From CANKHA01 sp040877285 (lineage in GTDB: Bacteria > Pseudomonadota > Alphaproteobacteria > Rhizobiales > Xanthobacteraceae), in assembly GCA_040877285.1 (NCBI GenBank), contig JBBDNZ010000029.1:1-7314 (forward strand): a stretch of 7,314 bases of DNA, read 5' to 3'. A program made the position numbers and the translations under genes. The notes below the pieces were generated by a model. That model did no database searches and had not been told where the DNA came from. It was given only the letters and a program-made list of their open reading frames with translations. Position 1 is the stretch's first letter. Each line of letters begins with the position of its first letter. Of the stretch, positions 1 to 6,041 are shown piece after piece.

Positions 1-249
1 CACGGCATCTTTGGCGGTCTGGCAGCCGGCAGTGTTGGGGAGAAAATGCACGCGGCCGGCCAGCAGATCGAGCAGGCTTTCCTCTTCGCCCGCCAGGCTG
101 ATGCGCCGGACGGAGGCGGTGGCCATTTCGGTGCCGCTCGCCGTAATGGCATCGAGCATCACCTGCCGGTTGGGATAGCCGGCGGTGCCGAGGAAGAGCC
201 GCGAATGGAATGTGCGGCCCGCAATCACAAGAGGATCGTTCTGCTTCAT
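1..249 (-). CDS. thiG: Thiazole synthase ThiG, N-terminal 83 codons (cut by window edge)
   Basis: ThiG builds the thiazole phosphate ring of thiamine from 1-deoxy-D-xylulose 5-phosphate, dehydroglycine (supplied by ThiO) and sulfur carried by ThiS thiocarboxylate. It is a cytoplasmic TIM-barrel enzyme. The 83 visible residues start at ATG 249 and show the family's opening: SRLFLGTAGYPN (about residues 17-28), then ATASVRRISL at about 44-53 and LPNTAGCQTAKDAV at about 70-83. The catalytic lysine that forms the imine with the sugar lies downstream of the cut and cannot be checked. The gene starts 12 bases after the thiS stop, with a purine-rich GAAGAGAA just before the start, so it is translated as part of the thiO-thiS-thiG operon under the upstream TPP riboswitch. 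Partial only because the window ends; no sign of damage. Confidence 0.95.
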   Translation of the reverse strand, partial: MKQNDPLVIAGRTFHSRLFLGTAGYPNRQVMLDAITASGTEMATASVRRISLAGEEESLLDLLAGRVHFLPNTAGCQTAKDAV

Positions 250-261
250 CGCGTTCTCTTC

Positions 262-477
262 TCACCCGCCCTGGCGCACGCGCACGATTTCCACATCGTC
301 GCCGGGCGAAAGTTTGGTATCCGACCAAGCGTGACGCCGCACCACCTGGCCGTTGAGCGCCACCGCCACGCCCTTGCCGTCGGCGACGCCCTTTTCCGCC
401 AGCAGCTCGGCGAGCGTCGCAGCCGTAAGCGGCGCGCCTTCGCCGTTGATGCGGATCATCGCCTGTATCATGCCCAT
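262..477 (-). CDS. thiS: Sulfur carrier protein ThiS
   Basis: ThiS is a small ubiquitin-like carrier. Its C-terminal Gly-Gly is adenylated and converted to a thiocarboxylate that donates sulfur to ThiG during thiazole formation. The 71-residue product ends in VRVRQGG, with the required terminal GG directly before the TGA stop. The middle has the expected LNGQVVRRHAW and LSPGDDVEIVR segments (beta-grasp fold). Three in-frame ATGs compete: 477, 471 and 459. ATG 459 would give 65 residues beginning MIRINGE, which matches the usual family length. ATG 477 is the only one preceded by a well-spaced GGAG (484-487, 6 bases), so I use it; the first six residues should be taken as uncertain. The start lies 3 bases beyond the thiO stop, so translation is probably coupled to thiO. 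Confidence 0.93.
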   Translation of the reverse strand: MGMIQAMIRINGEGAPLTAATLAELLAEKGVADGKGVAVALNGQVVRRHAWSDTKLSPGDDVEIVRVRQGG

Positions 478-480
478 ATT

Positions 481-1638
481 CTACTCCGCCGCGATTGCCG
501 CGGTGAAACGCTCAAGCCCGAAAGGCCGTACCAGCGGGTCCATCGCACCGTCGAGAATGAGATCGGCCACCGCCTTGGCGGTGATCGGGGTAAGCAAAAT
601 GCCGTTGCGATAGTGCCCGGTGGCATAAACCAGACCCGGCAACGGTCCCGTCCCGATGATCGGAGCGTCGTCGCGGCTGCCGGGACGGAAGCCGACCCAC
701 ATTTCGTCGATCGGCAGTTCCTCGATCCCGGGCAGCGCCCGCCAGGTCGCCTCCAGCAAGGAAAGCTGGCCGCCGGCAGTCAGGTCGGGATCGAACCCTT
801 TTTCCTCGACCGTGGCGCCGATCAGCAGGCGTCCGTCGCGCCGCGGCACCAGATAGGCGCCGGGCGCCCAGATGACGTGCTGCAAAAGTGGGGCTTTCGG
901 GTCCATACGCAAGGCCAGCATCTGTCCCTTGACCGGCCGTACCGGCGGCCGGGCCTCGGGTGGCAATCCGGCTATACCGCGCGACCAGGCACCGGCCGCG
1001 ACCACGACCACATCGGCGGGGATGACGCGTCCTTCGGCGCGGATGCCGGCAACGCGGTCCCCGGCCGTTTCCACGCCTTCGACCGCGACATGCTCGCGTA
1101 TGACCGCACCGGCCCGCGCCGCCGCATTTCGCAGCGCCGCAACCACGGCGCGGTTGTCCACCTGATGATCCTGCGGGCTGAAAATCGCGCCGGCGATGCC
1201 CGGCGCGAGATGCGGCTCGCGGCGGCGGGTTTGCGCGGCCGACAGCCACTCCAACGGCAAACCGAGCGACTGCTGAAAGGTCTGAAGATGTTGGAGCCGC
1301 GCCTGGTCGTCGGCGGTCAGCGCCAGAACGAGCGTTCCCTCGCCGCGGTATCCGATTGACATTTCAGCGGCGGCTTCGAGTACTTCCGCAAAAGAGGTCC
1401 ACAGAAGCTGGCTCGCGCGGTTGAGCGCCACCAATGCTTCCTCACGCGGTTCTGCTTCGACGCAAGCGGCAAGCATGCCGGCGGCGGCATGGCTTGCGCC
1501 CGATCCGGCCGCATCCTTGTCGAAGACGATGACTTTCGCGCCGCGCTGCGCCAGCCGCCAGGCGATGGAAAGGCCGATGGCGCCGGCGCCGATCACGGCA
1601 ACGGTGGGAGACGACGGCGGTGAAACGCGGGCATTCAT
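481..1638 (-). CDS. thiO: Glycine oxidase ThiO (FAD-dependent)
   Basis: ThiO oxidises glycine to dehydroglycine (iminoacetate) with O2 and FAD, supplying the C-N unit of the thiamine thiazole ring to ThiG. The 385-residue protein is of normal family length. The N-terminal Rossmann motif GAGAIG (17-22) follows a beta strand VAVI, and acidic D40 lies at the end of the second strand for FAD ribose binding. The GASHAAAGML segment (47-56) is typical of DAO-type flavoproteins. Near the C-terminus, GFRPGSRDDAPIIG (316-329) and GHYRNGILLTP (341-351) carry R318 and R344, which by alignment in my head correspond to the substrate-binding arginines R302 and R329 of Bacillus subtilis glycine oxidase. The start is ATG 1638, with AGGA 8 bases upstream at 1647-1650 inside the TPP riboswitch. 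It is the first gene of thiO-thiS-thiG; no thiC precedes it here, since the upstream neighbour is kdsA. Confidence 0.95.
   Translation of the reverse strand: MNARVSPPSSPTVAVIGAGAIGLSIAWRLAQRGAKVIVFDKDAAGSGASHAAAGMLAACVEAEPREEALVALNRASQLLWTSFAEVLEAAAEMSIGYRGEGTLVLALTADDQARLQHLQTFQQSLGLPLEWLSAAQTRRREPHLAPGIAGAIFSPQDHQVDNRAVVAALRNAAARAGAVIREHVAVEGVETAGDRVAGIRAEGRVIPADVVVVAAGAWSRGIAGLPPEARPPVRPVKGQMLALRMDPKAPLLQHVIWAPGAYLVPRRDGRLLIGATVEEKGFDPDLTAGGQLSLLEATWRALPGIEELPIDEMWVGFRPGSRDDAPIIGTGPLPGLVYATGHYRNGILLTPITAKAVADLILDGAMDPLVRPFGLERFTAAIAAE
484..487 (-). promoter_or_regulatory. Ribosome binding site for thiS inside the thiO 3' end
   Basis: On the minus strand GGAG lies within the last codons of thiO, followed by TAGAAT (which includes the thiO stop) and then ATG at 477. 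The 6-base spacing favours ATG 477 over the in-frame ATGs at 471 and 459, which lack a comparable element. Its position inside thiO fits translational coupling. Confidence 0.6.
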
Positions 1639-1642
1639 CGGC

Positions 1643-1719
1643 GGCTTCCTACGCTGGCATGACCCAGACAGGTTCGATGGGTTTGCTCTCAGCCACGCTT
1701 TCGCGCGGCACCCCAGGCC
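1643..1719 (-). ncRNA. TPP riboswitch (thi box) controlling thiO-thiS-thiG
   Basis: Read on the minus strand, the conserved blocks of the thiamine pyrophosphate aptamer appear in order: GGGGTGCC (1714-1707), GGCTGAGA (1694-1687) closing the short variable stem, ACCC (about 1682-1678), GAACCTG (1675-1669), then CTGGGTCATGCCAGCGTAGGA (1667-1647). GGC at 1719-1717 and GCC at 1645-1643 can close P1. P3 is short (GCGCGAAAGCGT region), as in compact proteobacterial versions. The ribosome binding site AGGA (1650-1647) is part of the conserved 3' strand, and only 8 bases separate it from the thiO ATG. TPP binding should therefore hide the RBS directly and block translation; no separate terminator or anti-terminator fits in the space. 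The aptamer identification is secure; the mode of control is inference from geometry. Confidence 0.95.
1647..1650 (-). promoter_or_regulatory. thiO ribosome binding site embedded in the riboswitch
   Basis: AGGA on the minus strand sits in the riboswitch 3' block GCGTAGGA and is followed by 8 bases and then ATG 1638. Because this block pairs or packs in the ligand-bound aptamer, the site should be inaccessible when TPP is plentiful. Confidence 0.7.
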
Positions 1720-1727
1720 GTTGGCGC

Positions 1728-1756
1728 ATCATCGAGGTTTTTGCGGCAGGCGACAA
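1728..1756 (-). promoter_or_regulatory. Candidate sigma70-type promoter for the thi operon
   Basis: On the minus strand TTGTCG (1756-1751, 4 of 6 matches to TTGACA) and GATGAT (1733-1728, 4 of 6 to TATAAT) are separated by exactly 17 bases. A start about 7 bases downstream would fall near 1721, immediately before the first base of riboswitch helix P1 (1719), which is where a leader carrying this aptamer would be expected to begin. Each hexamer is only moderate; the spacing and the fit to the riboswitch edge make it credible. It lies just after the kdsA stop, so the thi operon need not depend on read-through from kdsA. Confidence 0.45.
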
Positions 1757-1782
1757 GGATGTCGAAGGGCTCGGCCGGGCCG

Positions 1783-2634
1783 TCAGCGCTTGGCTACGGC
1801 GTCGAATTCCATCAATTTTCGAAGAAGCCCCTCCAAGGACTTGAGCGGAAGCATGTTTGGCCCATCCGAGGGGGCGTGATCGGGGTCCTGGTGGGTTTCA
1901 ATGAAAACCCCCGCCACGCCCACCGCCACCGCGGCGCGCGCCAGCACCGGCACAAACTCCCGTTCGCCGCCGGAGGAGGTCCCCTGCCCGCCCGGCTGCT
2001 GCACCGAATGGGTGGCGTCGAAGATCACCGGCGCCCGCGTTTCGCGCGCCAGGATCGGCAAGGAGCGCATGTCGGAGACGAGCGTATTGTAACCAAAAGA
2101 CACCCCGCGCTCGGTGACCAGCACATTGCGGTTGCCCTCGCTTGTGATCTTGGTGACCACGTTCTTCATGTCCCAGGGCGCGAGAAACTGCCCCTTCTTC
2201 ACGTTGATGGCGCGACCGGTTTTTGCCGCCGCGATCAACAAGTCGGTCTGCCGGCAGAGAAAGGCCGGGATTTGCAGAACGTCCACCGCTTTTGCGACTT
2301 CGGCGCATTGCGCGGATTCGTGCACGTCGGTGAGCACCGGCAGGCGCAGACTTTCGCGAATTTCGGCAAACACCGGCAGCGCCCGATCAAGCCCAAGCCC
2401 GCGCGCGCTGTCCCGGCTTGTGCGGTTGGCCTTGTCGAAAGAGGTTTTATAGACGAGCCCCATGCCGAGGCGGCCCGCGATCTGCTTCAGCGCGGACGCC
2501 ATTTCGAGCGCGTGATCGCGGCTCTCCAGAACACAGGGACCGGCGATCAGCGAAAGCGGCAGGGCATTGCCAAAACGCGCTTCGCCAATTTCAACGATGG
2601 CGTTCGGGATCAGGTCGGGTTTTACGGCATCCAT
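1783..2634 (-). CDS. kdsA: 3-deoxy-8-phosphooctulonate synthase KdsA, metal-dependent class
   Basis: KdsA condenses phosphoenolpyruvate with arabinose 5-phosphate to KDO 8-phosphate, the precursor of the KDO sugar that links lipid A to the lipopolysaccharide core. It is a cytoplasmic TIM-barrel tetramer. The 283-residue product from ATG 2634 is close to the 284 of E. coli. Motifs in order: IAGPCVLES (30-38), YKTSFDKANRTS (62-73), LTDVHE (101-106), LQIPAFLCRQTDL (120-132), NVKKGQFLAPWDMKN (144-158), DATHSVQQPGG (206-216), FIETHQDPDHAPSDGPN (244-260). Cys34, His209, Glu246 and Asp257 match in kind and spacing the four metal ligands of the Aquifex enzyme (C11, H185, E222, D233), whereas the metal-free E. 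coli type has Asn in the first place. In-frame TTG 2640 would add two residues; I prefer the ATG. No strong Shine-Dalgarno is visible. It lies 76 bases after the signalling gene and 63 bases before the thi leader. Confidence 0.96.
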   Translation of the reverse strand: MDAVKPDLIPNAIVEIGEARFGNALPLSLIAGPCVLESRDHALEMASALKQIAGRLGMGLVYKTSFDKANRTSRDSARGLGLDRALPVFAEIRESLRLPVLTDVHESAQCAEVAKAVDVLQIPAFLCRQTDLLIAAAKTGRAINVKKGQFLAPWDMKNVVTKITSEGNRNVLVTERGVSFGYNTLVSDMRSLPILARETRAPVIFDATHSVQQPGGQGTSSGGEREFVPVLARAAVAVGVAGVFIETHQDPDHAPSDGPNMLPLKSLEGLLRKLMEFDAVAKR

Positions 2635-2710
2635 GCCCAAACCATGACGGCCGCAAGCCTCGCGGTCAACGGTCGCGGATTTTATGGTTCAAGGAAGCCG
2701 GACGCGGGAA

Positions 2711-5700
2711 TTATTTCGCGACCGCCAGCTTTTTCCGGCCAACGGCCGGCCGGCCGACCGGCTCGGAATAGTGGGCGATAGGCAGCGGCTCGCCGATGAC
2801 GAAGCCCTGCACCTCGTCGCAGGCTTCGCGGACCAGAAATTCGAGCTGGGACTTGGTCTCCACGCCTTCGGCTATGACGGGAAGCTCAAGGCCGTGGCCA
2901 AGCCCGATCACGGCGCGCACGATGGCGGCGGCCTGTGGGCTGCGATCGAGATTGGCAATAAAAGCCTTGTCGATCTTGATCTTGTCGAACGGAAAGGACT
3001 GCAAATACGACAGCGATGAATAGCCGCTGCCGAAATCATCCATGGCGATGCGCACGCCAAGCGATTTGAGCCGGCGCAGGATCGAGACGGCGCGGGAGAA
3101 ATCGCCGATCAGCACTCTTTCAGTAATTTCCAATTCAAGCCGGCGCGGCGCCAGCCCGGTTTCCAGCAACACCGAATGGACGAGACCGGCCAAATCTCCG
3201 TGCTGGAATTGAGCCGGTGAAAGGTTGACGGCGACGTTTAACGGCTTCGGCCAGGAGGCCGCTTCCCGGCACGCCTCACGCAACACCCATTCGCCGATGG
3301 GCAGGATCAGATCGCATTCTTCGGCGATTGGGATGAAGGTGTTCGGCGGCACCAGGCCGCGCAACGGATGGTGCCAGCGCAGCAGCGCCTCGAAGCCGAT
3401 CACATCGCCGTCGATCCGCGCCTGCGGCTGGTAGTACAATTCGAGCTCGCCGCAAGCCGCCGCGGAACGCAGGTCGAGCTGCAACTCCCGGCGTTCCCGC
3501 AACAGGTGATCCATCTCCGCTTCAAAGAAGCGAATCGAGCCGCGGGCCTCTCCCTTGGCCCGTTCGAGGGCGCCGCCCGCATTGGCGAGAAGCGTGGTGG
3601 CGTCGGCGCCATCGGCGGGATAGATCGCGATGCCGATCGTAGCGCCGACGTGAAATTCCTGGCCCTCGACCTCAACTTCCTGCGCGGTAACGGCAATCAG
3701 TTTGTCGGCCAGCGCTTCGGCGGTCGCCGGCTGCGGCCCATCGACGATGATCGCGAATTCATCTCCGCCGATGCGCGCGAGGAACGCGCCCTCGACGGCC
3801 GCTTGCAGGCGGCGCGACATTTCGCACAGCAGGCGGTCGCCGCCGGCATTGCCAAAAATGTCGTTGATCTCCTTGAAGCGGTCGAGGTCGAGATAAAGGA
3901 CCGCAAAACTCTCTCCATCCTTGGTCGTCTGCTCGATGGTGAGCTCGAGATGCCGGGTGAATGCCGTCCGGTTCGGCAGGTCGGTCAACATGTCGTGGTT
4001 GGCCATGTATTGGATGCGCGCCTCCGCGCGCTTGCGCTCCGTCACGTCCTCGATGACGTTGACCAGGTATTGCGGCTCGCCCTTGTCGTCGCGGATCGCC
4101 ACCTTTTTCGTCGTGATGACCCGCGTTCCCTTGCGCGGCGTCTGTAACGGGTGATCGCTGAGGAAAAGCTCGGTTTTCGAGCGCAACAGCGCCTCGTCGT
4201 GCTGGTCAATGATGTCCGCCTGCTCCTTGGGAAAGACCTCCTGGGACGTCTTGCCGACCATCTCCTCACGGGAGAGACCGAAAAAGTTTTCGCCGGCGCG
4301 GTTGATCAGAACGTAGCGGCGGTCGCGCGCGTTCTTCACCACCAGGGTGGCGGGCACGTGATCGACGATCGTATCGAGAAAGGCGCGGCTGCGATCCCGC
4401 TCCAGTTCGGCGCGGCGCTGTTCGGTGATATCGGAATACGTGGAGACCCAGCCGTCGCCCGGTATTCTTTGGTTGGTGATCGAGATATAGCGTCCGTCCG
4501 GCAGTTCCGTCAGTTTAGTTTCGGACCCTTCCGTGACAAACTTGCCGATGGCCGGATCGCCCTCGTACCTTCCATTCCTATTAAACAACCTTGCGGCATA
4601 CTGAACGGGATCTCCCTCGAAAGTTCCGGCTACTTGACGCATTTCAAGCAGCTGGCGAAGCGTGCAGCCGATATGCACGGTTCCCGGCGCCAGGCCGTAG
4701 ATTTCGCAGAATCGGTCATTGAATAGAATTAGCCTGCCCGCAGCATCAAACATCAAAAGGCCCTGGTGCATATTGCGGAGGGCCGTGTCCAGCCGGGTTT
4801 TCTGTTTGTCGAGATTTAGTGCTACCTGCCGCGCGGTGATCAAAATCAAACAACAGAATGCAACCATCAGCGCAATTACAACGCCGGTCAATTCAATCGC
4901 ATGCTTTCGCCAATCGGCAAGCGCGGAGTCCACTGTTTCGGTAGCCAACAAAACAAATGGATAGCTGTTGAGTTGCCTGCCGACAATCAGCGAATCCGCG
5001 CCTTCAAATATTCCGATTTGCCGAACGTCGCCCCCTTTGGCGCGCGATAGCAGATCCATGAGCGTTTCATTTTTGGAATAGGACCGCGTTAGCTCCGGGT
5101 CCGCGGCGGGATAGCGCGCCAGCAATACGCCGTCATTGCGGAAAAGAGAAATCGTGCTTCCCTCTGGCAAAGCAACGCTGCCAAAATATTGCTCGAAGTA
5201 CGGCAGGTCGATTGCGCCAAGAATCAAGCCAAGAAATTCACCATTCGGGCCCGACACCTTGCGCACGAGGTGAATAGTCCATTCGCCGTTGGCGCGATTG
5301 CGTACCGGCTCGCCCACGAATGAAGTCAAACGCGCGTCTGCCTTAAGAACCTTGTAAAATTCGCGGTCGGTGACATCGATATTTGGAAGCGGCCAGTAGC
5401 GGGAAAAATTAAACAACTTGCCTTGAGAATTAATCAACGTAAGCGAACCGATTTGACTCCATCCCGCCGCCTTGTCCCTGAGCATAAGGTGATTGTCGTA
5501 GCCGGACAGTCGCTGTTCAAACTCTTTGGAGCTGGCGATCCCCAGGGCATTGATACGGTCAATCAAGCCATCCTGAATAACCTCCACGGTTTTAAAGGAT
5601 CGATCCGTGCGTATGGCAAGTAACGAAACGACATTGTGCAGGTTCCTTTCCTGCTCGGAGAGGGCGCGATTACGAAGATTTTTGACGCCGATTGCTCCGG

Positions 5701-5878
5701 TTATCGCAATGGCGGCCACGAGCAAGAAGCCGATGTAAACAACCGACCGGACCGGACGAATGCGCCAGGCGCTTCGTAGGCTGATGGAATGCGCGCTTGT
5801 GCCCGCGTCTTGACGACACGCGGGCATCGAGCCAATCGGGTTTGTTCGATCGGACCTTGGGAAAAAGAGCGTCCACAT
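2711..5878 (-). CDS. Membrane sensor cyclic-di-GMP enzyme: PDC/CACHE-PAS-PAS-GGDEF-EAL
   Basis: This is a bifunctional-type cyclic-di-GMP protein of about 1055 residues, numbered from ATG 5878. A ~44-residue cytoplasmic tail precedes TM1 (about 45-65). A periplasmic double PDC/CACHE sensor (about 70-325) follows, with TDREFYK and GEWTIHLVRKV as recognisable pieces. TM2 spans about 330-349, then PAS 1 (about 361-488, LLMFDAAGRLILFNDRF), PAS 2 (about 498-618) ending in a PAC-like EDVTERKRAEAR, GGDEF (about 621-783) and EAL (about 791-1033). The GGDEF signature is intact (704-708), as is DLDRFKEIND (664-673). However, GHxxGD reads GNAGGD (676-681), and the RxxD inhibitory site five residues upstream of GGDEF reads VEGA. 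The EAL domain keeps every catalytic residue I can check: E830, N885, E917, D947, D948, K968, E1004, Q1024. Phosphodiesterase activity is therefore likely, cyclase activity possible. The ligand is unknown. The start is uncertain: TTG 5929 is also in frame and neither has a good RBS. Base composition drops upstream of about 4440. Confidence 0.95.
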   Translation of the reverse strand: MWTLFFPRSDRTNPIGSMPACRQDAGTSAHSISLRSAWRIRPVRSVVYIGFLLVAAIAITGAIGVKNLRNRALSEQERNLHNVVSLLAIRTDRSFKTVEVIQDGLIDRINALGIASSKEFEQRLSGYDNHLMLRDKAAGWSQIGSLTLINSQGKLFNFSRYWPLPNIDVTDREFYKVLKADARLTSFVGEPVRNRANGEWTIHLVRKVSGPNGEFLGLILGAIDLPYFEQYFGSVALPEGSTISLFRNDGVLLARYPAADPELTRSYSKNETLMDLLSRAKGGDVRQIGIFEGADSLIVGRQLNSYPFVLLATETVDSALADWRKHAIELTGVVIALMVAFCCLILITARQVALNLDKQKTRLDTALRNMHQGLLMFDAAGRLILFNDRFCEIYGLAPGTVHIGCTLRQLLEMRQVAGTFEGDPVQYAARLFNRNGRYEGDPAIGKFVTEGSETKLTELPDGRYISITNQRIPGDGWVSTYSDITEQRRAELERDRSRAFLDTIVDHVPATLVVKNARDRRYVLINRAGENFFGLSREEMVGKTSQEVFPKEQADIIDQHDEALLRSKTELFLSDHPLQTPRKGTRVITTKKVAIRDDKGEPQYLVNVIEDVTERKRAEARIQYMANHDMLTDLPNRTAFTRHLELTIEQTTKDGESFAVLYLDLDRFKEINDIFGNAGGDRLLCEMSRRLQAAVEGAFLARIGGDEFAIIVDGPQPATAEALADKLIAVTAQEVEVEGQEFHVGATIGIAIYPADGADATTLLANAGGALERAKGEARGSIRFFEAEMDHLLRERRELQLDLRSAAACGELELYYQPQARIDGDVIGFEALLRWHHPLRGLVPPNTFIPIAEECDLILPIGEWVLREACREAASWPKPLNVAVNLSPAQFQHGDLAGLVHSVLLETGLAPRRLELEITERVLIGDFSRAVSILRRLKSLGVRIAMDDFGSGYSSLSYLQSFPFDKIKIDKAFIANLDRSPQAAAIVRAVIGLGHGLELPVIAEGVETKSQLEFLVREACDEVQGFVIGEPLPIAHYSEPVGRPAVGRKKLAVAK

Positions 5879-5930
5879 AACGGGACGAATATCTACCGGA
5901 ACTGCTACATCGCCTTTAACGCGCCACAAA

Positions 5931-5957
5931 TTCGGATTTTTTCGTGCTTCCGAAAAA
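5931..5957 (-). promoter_or_regulatory. Two overlapping, mutually exclusive hairpins in the leader of the GGDEF-EAL gene
   Basis: On the minus strand TTTTTCG (5957-5951) can pair with CGAAAAA (5944-5938) around a 6-base loop. Alternatively TTCGGA (5954-5949) can pair with TCCGAA (5936-5931) around a 12-base loop. The two share bases and cannot form together. Neither is GC-rich and neither is followed by a long U tract, so I do not call a terminator. The pair lies between the candidate -10 at 5974-5979 and ATG 5878. It may be chance in an AT-rich leader. Confidence 0.3.
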
Positions 5958-5973
5958 TAATGAGGTAAATTAA

Positions 5974-5979
5974 ATTATA
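5974..5979 (-). promoter_or_regulatory. Candidate -10 element (TATAAT) upstream of the GGDEF-EAL gene
   Basis: A perfect TATAAT occurs on the minus strand in the AT-rich gap after pyrG. At 17-base spacing the -35 position reads CATTAA, which does not resemble TTGACA, and there is no extended -10 TG. If used, transcription would start near 5967, giving a leader of about 89 bases to ATG 5878, or 38 to TTG 5929. The missing -35 would suit an activator-dependent promoter, but a chance hexamer in AT-rich DNA is equally possible. Confidence 0.35.
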
Positions 5980-6002
5980 ATCTGGCGCTGCAAATCTTAA
6001 TG

Positions 6003-6019
6003 ATAACGATCGGCGTTAT
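6003..6019. repeat. Perfect 6-bp inverted repeat between pyrG and the GGDEF-EAL gene (candidate operator)
   Basis: ATAACG and CGTTAT are separated by 5 bases (ATCGG), making a 17-bp palindromic site 22 bases beyond the pyrG stop. It sits just upstream of where a -35 box would lie for the TATAAT at 5974-5979, a usual position for an activator or repressor site. As an RNA it would be a weak, AT-rich 6-bp hairpin and is not followed by a U run on the minus strand, so it is a poor pyrG terminator. I do not recognise the motif as the site of a named regulator. Confidence 0.35.
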
Positions 6020-6041
6020 AGTTCCTGACTGCAATCTCCAC

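Noticed and set aside
46..1359. Long plus-strand open frame (437 codons) opposite thiO, thiS and thiG
   Set aside because: It is antisense to three recognisable thiamine genes, is rich in Arg, His, Gly and Pro as expected for the complement of GC-rich coding DNA, and shows no domain I recognise.
1751..1764. Hairpin CGACA-TCCT-TGTCG just after kdsA, as a possible kdsA terminator
   Set aside because: The stem is only 5 bp and is followed by CCTGCCGCAAAAA rather than a U tract on the minus strand. It also overlaps the candidate -35 of the thi operon.
2679..2684. TAAAAT hexamer upstream of kdsA as a -10 box
   Set aside because: It matches 5 of 6 bases, but no acceptable -35 is found at 16-18 bases spacing, and it lies in the short gap after the signalling gene where a chance match is likely.
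1741..2781. Plus-strand open frame (346 codons) opposite kdsA
   Set aside because: It lies antisense to a fully conserved kdsA and crosses into the ends of its neighbours and the thi leader. Its composition is that of a shadow frame and it has no recognisable motif.
3368..4147. Plus-strand open frame (259 codons) opposite the GGDEF-EAL coding region
   Set aside because: The minus-strand frame encodes intact GGDEF and EAL catalytic motifs; the plus-strand frame is a high-GC shadow.
6003..6019. The inverted repeat as a Rho-independent terminator of pyrG
   Set aside because: The 6-bp stem is AT-rich and there is no U run after it on the minus strand. It is kept only as a candidate protein-binding site.
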